DNA of 64,000 bases from Dactylorhiza incarnata (Eukaryota > Streptophyta > Magnoliopsida > Asparagales > Orchidaceae): contig JAWHQI010000019.1 of assembly GCA_033032865.1 (NCBI GenBank), positions 18,952,001-19,016,000 on the forward strand, in the 5' to 3' direction. A program made the position numbers and the translations under genes. The stretch's first letter is position 1. Every line of letters starts with the position of its first letter. Shown here piece by piece: positions 47,230 through 58,228 of the stretch. The notes under the pieces are model-generated. The model was not told the DNA's origin, did not search any database, and saw only the letters and a list, made by a program, of their open reading frames with translations.

Positions 47230-48383
47230 ATCTCCCCCTTTTGATAGTAACAAATCCAATAGAGATAAATCATAATCCTATATAGGATATGTGTTTTTAG
47301 AAGGATATGTGACACAAAGTAATCATAGAGATAATAATAAGAGGTATAGTTCTTTTAATATTGTGCTACCCCTACTTAAGTGCTCCCCTTTAGTGTATGC
47401 ACCCATAGACAAGATTCATGCTCCCCCTTAATCTAGTGAATCCTATTCCTCCTTGTGATTTATCATTTTAGTCTCCCCCTTTTGTTATTAGCAAAAGAGG
47501 GTGGAGTAAAAAAGAGAGGGCAAAAGGTAGAACATAACTAAGAGAGGAAGTAAGAGTTTTGGTTTAACATAAGATAAATCATGATTGAGCTAAGGGAGAG
47601 AGTGGCACAGCGGAAAAAATATATGATAAGCGTGAAAGAACATCATTCAAAGATTATACCAAAGGAATGTAATCACTTGCTTTTTAAATTTATTATAAGA
47701 GTGATACTACTTGTTTAGAGAGATGTAATTTTGTTTGACAAAGCACAAGTGAAATCAAAATGTAGAAATAAGCATGAGAACACATGGTATAAGGATACAT
47801 GATCAAATAGGAATGAGGAAAGATAAAGCAAAGTTATAAGACAAAATGTAAAGATAATATTTTTGTAATGGTTTGACTATTTCAATAATATATCTAGACT
47901 CTTCACATTTGAGCATTTTAAATTTTTAAATTTTCATAACAAATAGGCAAGCATGAATCAACATATTCATAAATATAATAACTACAATGTAACCAATTCG
48001 TATTTCAAGTAAAGAAAACATTGTAGAAGTCATGCATTGCAATCTAGTGCTTTTACTTTAGTTTTGAGAGAATTCTGTAAATTTGCTTTAGGGTCCAATT
48101 CTTATTAGTAGAATCTTTACAAAAATCAATGATATGTGCATAATGTGTTTTGAAAAAGTATACAAGTGAAATAATCAAAATACATGACATATGTAATGAA
48201 ATAGTAACAACACCATTAAGAATGTAATCTTATAATTAATTTAACACATCATATTTTAGAATAAAATTTCAAAGCACAAAACATAAGTACAACTACCAAG
48301 GTGCTTCGTCCACATAATGCTCATTAAGACTTATTAGGGAGCGAAGTATTTCTTGGGGGATCACATAAGCATTTATATAGAAA
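47230..48383 (-). other. 3' untranslated region of Element 6, part next to LTR
   Basis: Non-coding, AT-rich. The polypurine tract AAAAGGGGGAGAT abuts the LTR on the minus strand (47230-47242), and further GGGGAG tracts occur near 47385, 47422 and 47474. It is cut by Element 7. ATGCTCATTAAGACTTATTAGG near 48317-48338 recurs near 52203-52224. Confidence 0.7.
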
Positions 48384-48836
48384 TGTTGGGAAATCTAAAA
48401 GAAATCAGGAAATCTAAGAAAGTATTTGAAGATGCGTCGAATACATATCGATGCACCGTCGAGAAGAACTCGACGCTGGCGTTGATTTTTTCCCGGCAAA
48501 GTTACATCGATAAGTTGTCGACGCACCGTCGAAATTGATATCGACGCAGGGTTAAGAACACATCGACAGAACACTAAATGGACAAATCTCCACGGAGCGT
48601 CGACTTTATATCGACGCATATGTCGACATCAATTCGACATAACGTCGACATCTAGTTACAATTAGAATCAAATCCTTACTTCCTCTTTTGACGATTGGAT
48701 TACCTGATATACCTTGATTTCTATTTCCTTTCTCGACGTTTCACCTCCTTTAAATAATACCTCTTATTTCATAACATATACTCTCCTAAAACCCGCCAAA
48801 ACTTCGTCTTCTACCTCTCTCTCTCTCTCTGCAACA
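48384..48836 (+). promoter_or_regulatory. LTR-like start and promoter-like leader before ORF2
   Basis: The first part matches the start of the 3' LTR of the same element (TGTTGGGAAA, TCTAAGAAAG, ATGCGTCGAATA) with a small deletion. About 48429-48655 is a TCGACGCA word array. Then come a TATA-like TTTAAATAAT (48750-48759), a CT-rich leader ending in a CT repeat (48815-48830) and AACAATGGC, the plant start context. It looks like a join between 5' LTR and an ORF2 promoter. Confidence 0.55.
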
Positions 48837-49127
48837 ATGGCACCAACTCCTGATCAATCGGCCCTCATCAAAACGATGAACGCTGCTCTCGAACACCTAG
48901 TAAATGATTTCCAGAATCGCCTGAATCACTTCACCAATGAATGTGCTGCCATGATCAACACCTATGCAGCCAAACTGGCAACCCTCAGTTCTTCTCTTCC
49001 TGAGCTTAATGCTCTCATTCAAGAACGGCCTCTGTCGCCAGAAAAGTTTAAATCCTTTATGCAGGATATAAACCAGGGGGAGAGTTGCTCCAGAAACCCC
49101 CCTTGTCAGGTTATCTATCTCTCTTAA
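48837..49127 (+). CDS. ORF2 N-terminal frame of Element 7 (96 codons)
   Basis: Starts MAPTPDQSAL, the same M-A-P opening as ORF2 of H. Residues 10-70 are helical and heptad-like (ALEHLVNDFQNRLNHF, TYAAKLATLSSSLPEL), probably a coiled coil. It ends at a TAA at 49125-49127; a 160-base stretch with stops separates it from the long frame, so an intron or decay may lie between. The function is unknown. Confidence 0.5.
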   Translation: MAPTPDQSALIKTMNAALEHLVNDFQNRLNHFTNECAAMINTYAAKLATLSSSLPELNALIQERPLSPEKFKSFMQDINQGESCSRNPPCQVIYLS

Positions 49128-49285
49128 AAGATCAGGGTTAATTTCCTCTTCAACTCTAAATATTATTATCTCTAAAGTATCTTCTCCTCTTACAATAGGC
49201 TCCAATCTTCTCCAATCACTCTAACTACACCTTCAACAAAAATTTTGAAGAAACCTCCTCCTAACATACTGAAGGAGAGCATGTT

Positions 49286-50617
49286 GTGGATTCAACATTC
49301 AAAATAGATGACCCACATACCCAGGGGGAGATTGTTGTGGTTAAGAACACAGAAGTCCAGGGGGAGGAAGAAGCAGCCTACTCTGATGACTGGAGAGGAC
49401 AAGTGTGGATTGAAGCAATCCCATATGAGGAAGAAACTCAGCATCACTCTCCTGGCTTCTCTACCAGTTACATCAAACTGAAGACACCTCTACTTGAGGA
49501 CATCCCTTCAGAAGAGCTTGGAAGTGACAAACATCCCTCAGCAAAGATTACTCTACCAGAGGTCATCCTGCCTTTCACTACAGAGCAAACTCCCCCTCTT
49601 GAACAAATCCCTTCTCCACCTAAAGAGAAAACTCCATCTCTTCTGCTACCTCTACCTCCACCTCAACGTTCTTCTCTACCTCCACTGCTACATTTACCTC
49701 CTCCAATAGCAAAACTCACTAAGCAGATCCTACCTAGGCAAAGTCCAGAAGGACAAATGAAAAGGAAAAGAGAAGCCATTCCCTACTGGCAAAACTTCTC
49801 CAAAGAAGAAAGGAAAGAGTATGCAAAGGAAAAGAAGTATAGAAAAGCATGTGAGGAAATAAAAAGATTTGAAAAGATGCCTATTATCACTCCTAACAGC
49901 CCTGTGAAGGAGTACCATGACCCTGACATGGAAAAGAGGCATGAAGAGATAAGAGAAAGAGAGCTGTATGAATATGAAGAAGCTAGGAAAGAAGTGGAAG
50001 ATAAAAGGAAAGCCTGGATGGAAAAGATCAACAGGGGAATGACCAAGGAACAAATTCTTGCTGAATCTTCTATCAAAATTCCAAAGAAGTTGTTTGATAT
50101 TGAAGCCTATAAAAAGAAAAACCCTCAGGCAGGGGTCATCCTAGAGAAAGGTCAAAAGCACAAGAGGGGTGTAGGGTGTGCTGAAGATACCTACATTCCC
50201 TATAAGAAGCCTACAGGACCTGCAAAGCTAGACAAATGGCTTGACAAACCCTGGAAAGGGAAAGGAAAGATGACTAAAATTCCTGAGAAACAGGAATCTG
50301 AAAAGAAAAGAAAGTATAGGCCCAAGGTTGATAGCAAGGGACCACCTGAGCTCAAGCCTACTCAACAGAAAACACAAAACATTACAATCGAGATGATTGA
50401 TGAAAAGGCAGCAATCATCATCAGCAAAGGCTACTCCATAAATGACACTATCCCTGATGGTGATAAACTCTTGGAGAAACTGCATACAATCATCAGGAAT
50501 GTCCAGGAACATCCTGATAGAGCCAGGGGCTACATTTTTGATGCTATTGAAAACTTATCTAGGAAACTTTATTCTGCTTTTGTCAACTTCATGTACAGAA
50601 AGAAGTTTCTGGTTTAA
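49286..50617 (+). CDS. ORF2 main frame of Element 7, 443 codons, uninterrupted
   Basis: No recognised family. The frame opens at GTG; the first ATG is within the run MKRKREAIPYW. In order: acidic region (EVQGEEEAAYSDDW), proline-rich region (about 95-150, with LPPLLHLPPP), basic helix with a likely nuclear signal (MKRKRE, KEERKEYAKEKKYRK), charged coiled coil (about 205-260), second basic cluster (KPWKGKGKMTK, EKKRKYRPK), and a more globular C-terminus (IIISKGYSINDTIPDG, HPDRARGYIFDAIENL). No transmembrane segment or signal peptide. It has stayed open for 1.3 kb in an element with nothing else left. It lies directly before the polypurine tract. Confidence 0.6.
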   Translation: MDSTFKIDDPHTQGEIVVVKNTEVQGEEEAAYSDDWRGQVWIEAIPYEEETQHHSPGFSTSYIKLKTPLLEDIPSEELGSDKHPSAKITLPEVILPFTTEQTPPLEQIPSPPKEKTPSLLLPLPPPQRSSLPPLLHLPPPIAKLTKQILPRQSPEGQMKRKREAIPYWQNFSKEERKEYAKEKKYRKACEEIKRFEKMPIITPNSPVKEYHDPDMEKRHEEIRERELYEYEEARKEVEDKRKAWMEKINRGMTKEQILAESSIKIPKKLFDIEAYKKKNPQAGVILEKGQKHKRGVGCAEDTYIPYKKPTGPAKLDKWLDKPWKGKGKMTKIPEKQESEKKRKYRPKVDSKGPPELKPTQQKTQNITIEMIDEKAAIIISKGYSINDTIPDGDKLLEKLHTIIRNVQEHPDRARGYIFDAIENLSRKLYSAFVNFMYRKKFLV

Positions 50618-50763
50618 TTCTTGTGAAAGACGAATACTTGTCATATACTCCCTTATTCTAATTTCTCTTCTGATTGTTTAATATATTTCTTATCTTTACA
50701 AATGTTGTGAAGTGTTAATTATATGCTTTCTCTCCTATAGGGTTAAGACAAATGGGGGGAGAT

Positions 50764-52100
50764 TGTTGGGAAAATGATTTCTCTTAACCCCTGAAATTAA
50801 GTTGAATATGAATTCTAAGAAAGGAAAATCAAGGTTAAGTAAATATGCGTCGAATAGTATTCGACGCAACGTTGAAGTGATACCGACGTTCCTTTCAGAA
50901 TGAGTCGAAGTAACTTTAAGAAGAATTCGACGTATCCTATGTCGACGTAGCTCTGACTTCTAGTCGACGTATCTTGAGAAGTCGACGCACCTTAGTCGAC
51001 GCACCTTCCTTATTCTCCTCTCGACGTTCTGCCAGGACGAATTCGACGCTTACGTCGAATAGTAATCGACGCACATCGATTTCTATGATTAATTCAAATA
51101 TCGCCAGATCTCTTTCCTTCTTTCATAGATCTGATTTATATGGAATCAAATTATTCTTTATAGCCGTTCTGAATTATTCTTTTCCTCTAATGAATTCTTG
51201 GCTAATTTGATTAAATCCATTATGGACACTATTTGAAATCAGAATGAATACTTTCCTTTTATGGATATAATTGTTATGGAAATTTCTGCTTCTTTCTAAT
51301 ACTCTGTCTGCTAATTGATTACTCTCCTATAGTGTTATTTTAATGAACAGAGCTATAAATAACAAGGTGGTCGGCAGAGAGCATAGAGAAGTGATCCACC
51401 ATTTTACATTTGAAAAAGAGGAAGAGCTCCCAATTGAAAAGAGAAAATTGAGAGATAGTGCTGCAGCAAAGATCAAGCTTCCATCTTCTCCTGTTTCTGA
51501 AGCCACTCTGCTGCATACTCTGATAGCTCTCACAAAAGAGAGAAAAGGCCTACAATCTCCTTGTCACTATAGAAAAGAGATTTCATTCACTACTTCTTGT
51601 GCTTCCAATCTTCTTGCTAGGAAGAAGATTCCTTCTTGTCTTTTTATTATCTCTCTTTCTTCTTACCTTTATTTCACTTTCAAATACTTTAAAAGAGTTT
51701 TTAGAATCTCTCTTCAAAAAAATTCAGTTGTACTGGTTCTAAGAGTCTCCTTTTCAAAAGACTCGGTTGGTTCTAAGAGTCTCCTTATAAAAAGACTCAG
51801 GGTGGTTCTAAGAGTCTCCTTATCAAAAGACTCAGTGCAAGATAGTGAATTTCCTACCAAGGGGGTAGAATAGTGGACTACCCAATGTTTGGGGAACCAC
51901 TATATTTCTTTGTGTTGTGCTGTGATTTTTCTTCTTGCATTTATTCTCTTTACTTACTTAATTCTTGTTGGTGTGTGGGAAGCTCTAATCTGTGATCACT
52001 ACACCCATATATATATAATTATTAACTTTGCACAAAAATATTTTAAATCTCTATTCACCCCCCTCTAGAGAATTCTAGTGAGGTTAACTGTGCACTTTCA
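50764..52100 (+). repeat. 3' LTR of Element 7 (1337 bp)
   Basis: TGTTGGGAAAATG to GCACTTTCA. About 50848-51082 carries TCGACGCA/TCGACGTA words; TATAAATA is at 51354-51361. Around 51735-51840 there are four AAAGACTC(A/G)G...GGTTCTAAGAGTCTCCTT units. The wording TTCACCCCCCTCTAGAG lies close to the end. Confidence 0.85.
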
Positions 52101-52105
52101 AGAAA

Positions 52106-53275
52106 TTTTATTTTAATGATCCGGTGTACAAATAGAACTGAGAAAAAGAGATATGTTTGCACAAGACACTTTACAATTCTTTCCAAGGTACTCAACCTTA
52201 CAATGCTCATTAAGACTTATTAGGAGGGTGAGTAGTGCTTGGTGGAGTTATCGTTGGCTTTTTATTTCAGATTTTTATTTTGGGCCAAAAGGTCTCTGAA
52301 TTCACTTGTTGTTGCAAACATTAATATTATTGAAATAACACTTCTATGTTGTGCATGAAATTTATTTTTGAAAGACGGTGTAGGTAATTTAGACATACAA
52401 CTTAATATGTTAAAACTATTACACTACACAATCATGCAAGACTAAGATTGTGAGCACATGTAGATTACCAAAATAGTGAGTGAATGAATCATTGAATATC
52501 ATAAAACATTACTCATACTTAGAGGCATGCTAGGCAATCATACACAATTTTCTATAGACTTGCACAAAATCAGATTAAGGTCAAGGCATGACAAAAACAA
52601 AGTTTAGAAAATTTGAAATTAAAATTAGACATTAAAGAAAATCCTTGTGAGTATGCCAAAATCAATTTTTACCATTGGAAATAAAAGATAGCAAAGATGT
52701 TTGCTCATGTAAAGTTTTATAGTCAAACCATAATTTTGTAAAGAGTTAAAGCAAAACAAATAACAGAAATATATTTTTGATCATTTGGAATTATTAATTT
52801 TTTTTTTTGGATTTTGGAATAAAACAACAACATTAATAACAAAATAATTTGAAATCAGACAAAATAAACAGAGAAAAATCAATAGAAAAATACCAGAAAT
52901 ATACTAGTGAAAGCAGAATTTTGATCTGGAGAAAAAGGCTAACGCATGGCGTTAAGTAGTTAACGCCGAAACAGTACTCGATTTTTGAGATTCTTGAAAA
53001 ACTTTTTCTTTGGAATAGGGAGTATGTACATAGACCTTCTTAGGGTAGAAATTTCAGAGAATGTTGATAAGTGTAGAAGGCTTGTTTAAGCATATTTTGG
53101 TGGTTCTAATATAAATTTATTTTATCTTTTATATTTGAAAAATATATATTTTTTATTATTTGGAAGGAGACATAACATGTGGTGATTTCGAATTTGTTAT
53201 ATCTAAGACTCCTAATTCTAGTCTATGCAGAGCAAAGCGGGAATCCGGTAAAGGTTTGGCCAAGATGTCCGCAAG
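52106..53275 (-). other. 3' untranslated region of Element 6, part next to pol
   Basis: AT-rich, no frame. It holds the second copy of ATGCTCATTAAGACTTATTAGG (52203-52224). An LTR-type word pair (TAACGCATGGCGTTA, then TTAACGCC) lies at 52941-52968, far from any LTR. Confidence 0.6.
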
Positions 53276-56229
53276 TTATGATTCAGTTCCAATAAAGTTT
53301 ACATGAACATGTTCCTTTTTTATATGATCCCTAATGAAATGATGTCTAACGTCTATGTGTTTGGATCTTGAGTGATTAACGGGGTTGTTGGTTAAATCAA
53401 TGGCACACTTGTTGTCACACTTTAGTTCTATGTTAGTTAGATGTACTCCGTAGTCTTCTAATGTTTGAGTCATCCATAAGGCTTGGGCACAACAGCTTCC
53501 TAGTGCAATATATTCTTCCTCGGTGGTGGAGAGGGCAATGGAATTTTGTTTTCTACTTGACCATGCAACTAGAGCTGGACCTAAGAAATGACATATGCCA
53601 CAAGTTCTTTTTCTATCTAAAGAACAACCCGCATTATCAGAATCGGAATACCCATGTAATAGAAAGGAATCATTCGTTGGATACCAAAGTCCTAATTTAG
53701 GTGTGCCAATTTGATATCTAAAAATTCATTTGACCGCTTTTAAATGAGATTCTTTTGGGTTTGCTTGGAATCTAGCGCATAGGTATACGACAAACATAAT
53801 GTCGGGTCTAGATGCACTAAGGTACAATAAGGATCCAATCATTCCTCTATACAAAGTTTGATCAATGGAAATTTCGGTTTCATCTTTTCCTAATTTTAGT
53901 GATGCACTCATTGGAGTACTAGCTTGTTGTAAGTTTTCAAATCCAAATCGTTTTAGCATATCATGTACGTATTTAGATTGACATATGAAGATTTCATCAT
54001 TTCTTTGGGTTATTTGAAAGCCTAGAAAATAAGTTAATTCACGAACTAGACTCATCTCAAATTTATTTTGCATTACTAGTACTACTTCATTACACAACTC
54101 TTCATTAGTGGCTCCAAAAATAATAACATCAACATATATTTGTAAAATAATTATATCATTATCAATATGCTTAATGAAGGGTGTGTTGTCGGCACTACCC
54201 ATTTTATAATCGTGCTTTAATAGAAAGGATGTTAGTCATTCATACCACGCACGGGGCGCTTGTTTTAGACCATAAAGAGCCTTTTCTAATCTATAGACCT
54301 GATTTGGAAATTTTTCATCTATAAAACTGGGGGGTTGTTCTACATAGACTTCTTCTTTAATTATCCCATTTAAGAAAGCACTTTTTACATCCATTTGAAA
54401 TAATTTAAATCTTTTGTAACTTGCAAATGCAAGAAAAATTCTAATTGATTCAATGCGAGCTACGGGTGCAAATGTTTCATCAAAGTCTACCCCCTCGATT
54501 TGAGAATAACCTTGTGTTACCAATCTAGCTTTGTTCCTAGTGATCCTAGTCTCACCATCTAATATATTTTTAAATATCCATTTTACACCTATGATCGGGT
54601 GATTAGATGATCTTTCAACAAGTTTCCAAACCCTATTGCGGTCAAATTGATTTAATTCTTCATTCATAGCAATAAACCAAAATTCATCATTTAAAGCTGT
54701 AGAAATGTTTTTGGGTTCAATTTTGGAAAAAATACATAAATTGGAAAAAGATAATTTAAAGGCAGAACGTGTAGTTACCCCTCTTGACGGTTCACTAATG
54801 ATAAGATCCCTTGGATGATCTCTTGTGAATCTAAGCTCGCTTGGAGGCACGAAATCTTCTTGCATCGGCTCTACTTCTTTGTCCTTTCAAAGTGGTTCAT
54901 CGTCATCAAGCTCCAAATGTGAAGGGGGTTCATCTTCTTTTCCTGTAATATTATTATCTACACAAGGCACAAGTTCATCAAACTTAACATGAATAGATTC
55001 TTCAACCTTTTAGATTTTTTATTATATATCCTATATGCCTTGCTAGTTGATGTGTACCCAAGAAAGATTCCTTCATCGCATTTTTCATCGAATTTAGCTA
55101 ATGCATCTTTGGTATTTAAAATAAAGCATTCACATCCAAAAACATGAAATTATGATACATTGGGTTTCTTTTGGTAATATAATTCGTATGGAGTTAATTT
55201 CAAAATAGGGCGAAGCATGATATGATTTATAACATAACAAGATGTATTTACCACTTCAGCCCAAAAAGATCTAGGCAACCCATACTCGGATAGCATAGTG
55301 CGTGCGAGTTCCTAAAGGGTTCTATTTTTCCTCTCCACCACACAATTTTGTTGGGGGGGTGCGTGGAGCAGAAAATTCATGTTTAATGCCTAGATTATTG
55401 CAGAAAGTGGTGAAACTATCATTTTCAAATTCCCCTCCATGATCCAACCTTATGCATTTAGTTTTTGAGTCTAATTCATTTTGAATGCAATTGCAAAGTT
55501 TTGAAAATTCAGAAAATGCATCGGATTTGGAGGTAAGAAATAAAGTCCACGTGAATCTTAAAAAATCTACAATTAATACAAAAGTATACTTTTTACCACC
55601 AAGGATACAAGTGCTAATTGGCCCAAAAAGGTCCATGTGAATTAGTTGCAATGGTCTTGAGGTGGACACTTCAATCTTACTTTTAAACGATGTTTTTGAA
55701 AATTTTCCTTTTTGGCATGACGAGCATAAGGAAGAAAGGTTTACATTTAGGATTCGCAATCCTCTAATAATTTTATTTTTTGATAATTTTAAAATCAACT
55801 TGGTGCTAGAGTGACCAAGACGCCTATGCCATAATTCAAGTTCTTCATTTTTAGATATAAGGCATTTAAGAGATGCACGTGATAGATCATGAAAGCAATT
55901 AAATAAACGTTATGAATTCTTGGTGCAGTGAGTACTATATTATTAGACTTAGGATCAATGATTTTGCACAAATTAGTAAAAGACTCAAATAACACATTAA
56001 GGCCTTTATCACATAATTGACTAATAGAGATTAAGTTATGTTTTAAGCCTTCTACAAACAAGACATTAGTAAGAGAGAAAGAGTTGTTACCCATTGTATC
56101 GGTGCCCAATATTTTTCCTTTTCCATTGTCACCAAACGTCACGGTTCCTCCATTTTTCTTAGTGAGGCTAAGGAAGTTTGCTTTATCGCCCATCATGTTC
56201 TTGGAGCAACCAGAGTCCAAGTACCACAT
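53276..56229 (-). pseudogene. Element 6 pol: protease, integrase, RT, RNase H
   Basis: Minus-strand copia polyprotein. Protease WYLDSGCSKNMMGDK at the start; pre-integrase finger (LWHRRLGHSS-like after a frameshift near 55800, then CSSCQKGKF); integrase core with MDLFGP and RLDHGGEF, where a C-run expansion near 55355 shifts the frame just before the catalytic-Glu motif; RT with [11 protein letters not shown]; active site reading YVDV instead of YVDD (near 54130); RNase H with SKHIDVRHHFIRDH. Further stops lie near 55000, 54236 and 53726. Two catalytic losses make it inactive. Confidence 0.88.
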
Positions 56230-56493
56230 GTCTTCTTTGTCCTTAGCCTGCCAATATACCTAAGAAGAAAATGTTAGTGAAGATCCGGATACCCAAGAGG
56301 TTCCTCCCATAGTGTAGGTGGAGACCTTAGGTACCTAGATTTGCTTAAGGGTGCGCTTTACCTTCTTCCTGCAAGATTCAGTGGTGTACCCAAACAATTG
56401 GCACAAGCAACAAAAGGGGTTGAGACCTTTTTCAGAGACTGTTGTTGACCCTTGCTGGTACACACAGAGGTAGAGAGAGTGAAGGAAATATTT
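56230..56493 (-). pseudogene. Element 6 second zinc knuckle, damaged
   Basis: Between gag and protease the minus strand reads CCLCQLFGYTTESC near 56380-56420, i.e. CX2CX4YX4C. The knuckle histidine is Tyr, a CAC-to-TAC type change. The position matches the second knuckle of Element 1. Confidence 0.55.
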
Positions 56494-58179
56494 TTATGAA
56501 AAGTTTTTTTTATTTCTGGAAGCAGAGCTAACGCCAGCGTTAGTAGTCAACACTGGGCGGTAGGTTTTGGAGACATATCCCAGCCCAAACTTAGTAGAAC
56601 CATGGCACTGGTTTCCAAAAATCATATCCAGTGATTTTTGGCCAACCCCAAATTTGTTTATTGCCTCATTAAGATCATTTATTCGGGCTTTTAAGGCGAA
56701 GTTTTCACTTACTAAATTTCCACATCGCTTTGCAAAATTTTTCTTTTCATTTTTGATTTGGGAAAATGATATTTTCAACCTTCTTTCTAATTCTCCCTTT
56801 TCTTTCATGAGTGATTCGATGTTGAAGAGAGCCTTGGAAAGATTGTTTTCAAGTTCCTTTTCCTTTGTCAAATCAATGTCATTCTTTTGGCATGACATTA
56901 TTTCATTATTTAATTTTTGATTTTGTTTTAAAAGGATTTTATTTTCAGTTTTAAGAAGATCAAGATCTCTTAAATTTCTTCCACACAATTTTCACGTTTT
57001 TAAATATTCAACATAAAGATCATCATAATTAGAAGGGATTACCTCGATGTCACATTGGATACTGCACTCGTCATCAGTAGATTCTTGGTGCTTCCCCATG
57101 AGGCACAAGTTTGCCTCATCATCCTCACTTGAACTTGATTCGCTTGAGCATCCGGATGAAGAATCATCCCATGTTTTCGCCTTCAAGACCTTCTTCTTCT
57201 CCATTCCTTTATGCCGCTTTTCTTTTTGTTCCTTCAGGTATTTTGGACATTGCCTTCTTATATGCCCGGTCTTCCAGCAGTGGAAGCACTCATGAGGAGG
57301 TCGCTCTTCATCTTTGTCGCTTGATTTTTCCTTTTTCTCCTTTTTGGAAGATGCTCCTTTTCTAAAGTACTTACAGAACGTATTTCTTCTCTCTGGATTC
57401 TTCATGAACTTTGCAAAGTTTTTCACAAAGAGACTCTCCTCGTCAACTTCCTCATCGTCATCCTCTTTTCTTGACTTTAGTGCCAAGGCTTTCTTCTTTG
57501 GCTCCTTATTGTATTCTTCATCTTGAATGTTAAGTTCGACCTCATGGGTTTTGAGATTCCCAATGAGGCTCTCGATCTGGAGCCACCTTAGATCATGCAA
57601 TTCAGAGATTGCAGTCACCTTTGTATTGAACTTTGGAGGAAGAGACCGAAGGATTTTTTGCACCAAGTCACCGTTTGAGAAAGTTTTTCCAAGAATCTTT
57701 GTGGCGTTGACAATCTTGGTGAAGCGAGTATACATTGAGTCGACGTCCTCATTTGGATCCATCCTGAACCATTCAAATTCTGATTCCAGTTGGAATAGCT
57801 TTGAGTTTTTGACCTGCGAGGTACCTTCATGAGTTATTTCAAGCAAATTCCAAATGTCATCAGCAGTTTCACAAGCACAAACTCTATTAAATTCAGTCTT
57901 ATCTAATGCGCAAAATAAAGCATTCATGTCTTTCGCATTATTTTTACATTTGTTTTTATCTCCATCATCCAACCTATCTTTAGGATTTTCCATGGTTACT
58001 TCTCCAACAATATAAGTAGGAGTCATATACGGTGTTTCAACACTAGCCCAGACATCCAGATCTAAATTGATTAGAAAATAACGCATGCGTGTTCTCCAAT
58101 AATTGTAGTCAGTTCCAGTGAAAAGTGGAGTTCTTCTTATTCCTTGCGCTTCATGAAAGACGAGATCATGAGACGTCAT
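56494..58179 (-). pseudogene. Element 6 gag
   Basis: Starts at ATG 58179-58177 (MTSHDLVFHEAQGIRR). UBN2-type capsid region about residues 15-230 (YNYWRTRMRYFL, DIWNLLEITHEGT, RSLPPKF), knuckle CFHCWKTGHIRRQC near residues 297-310, lysine-rich and acidic serine-rich part ending in ANLCLMGKHQ. A TGA near 56990 interrupts before a charged coiled-coil segment (NKILLKQNQKLNNEI), which is open to 56494. A TAACGCCAGCGTTA word sits in its last codons. Confidence 0.88.
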
Positions 58180-58210
58180 TATTCCCGGTTGTTAGACTGT
58201 TTTGGAATAA

Positions 58211-58226
58211 CCTGGCTCTGATAACT
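58211..58226 (-). other. Primer-binding site of Element 6, one base changed
   Basis: The minus strand reads AGTTATCAGAGCCAGG two bases after the LTR. Against TGGTATCAGAGC the first three bases differ, while TATCAGAGC is kept. Confidence 0.7.
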
Positions 58227-58228
58227 CT

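Larger units (their letters stand above)
48384..52100 (+). mobile_element. Element 7: 3.7-kb copia derivative keeping only ORF2
   Basis: Starts TGTTGGGAAATC and ends TGCACTTTCA, with a perfect AGAAA duplication (48379-48383, 52101-52105) inside the 3' untranslated region of Element 6. The 3' LTR is complete (50764-52100, preceded by AATGGGGGGAGAT). At the 5' side only about 300-450 bases look like the LTR start. There is no primer site, gag or pol; ORF2 follows directly. Confidence 0.8.

Noticed and set aside
49286..50617. Envelope protein in Element 7
   Set aside because: The position fits a Sirevirus envelope-like frame, but I see no signal peptide, transmembrane segment or cysteine pattern, so the name is not supported.
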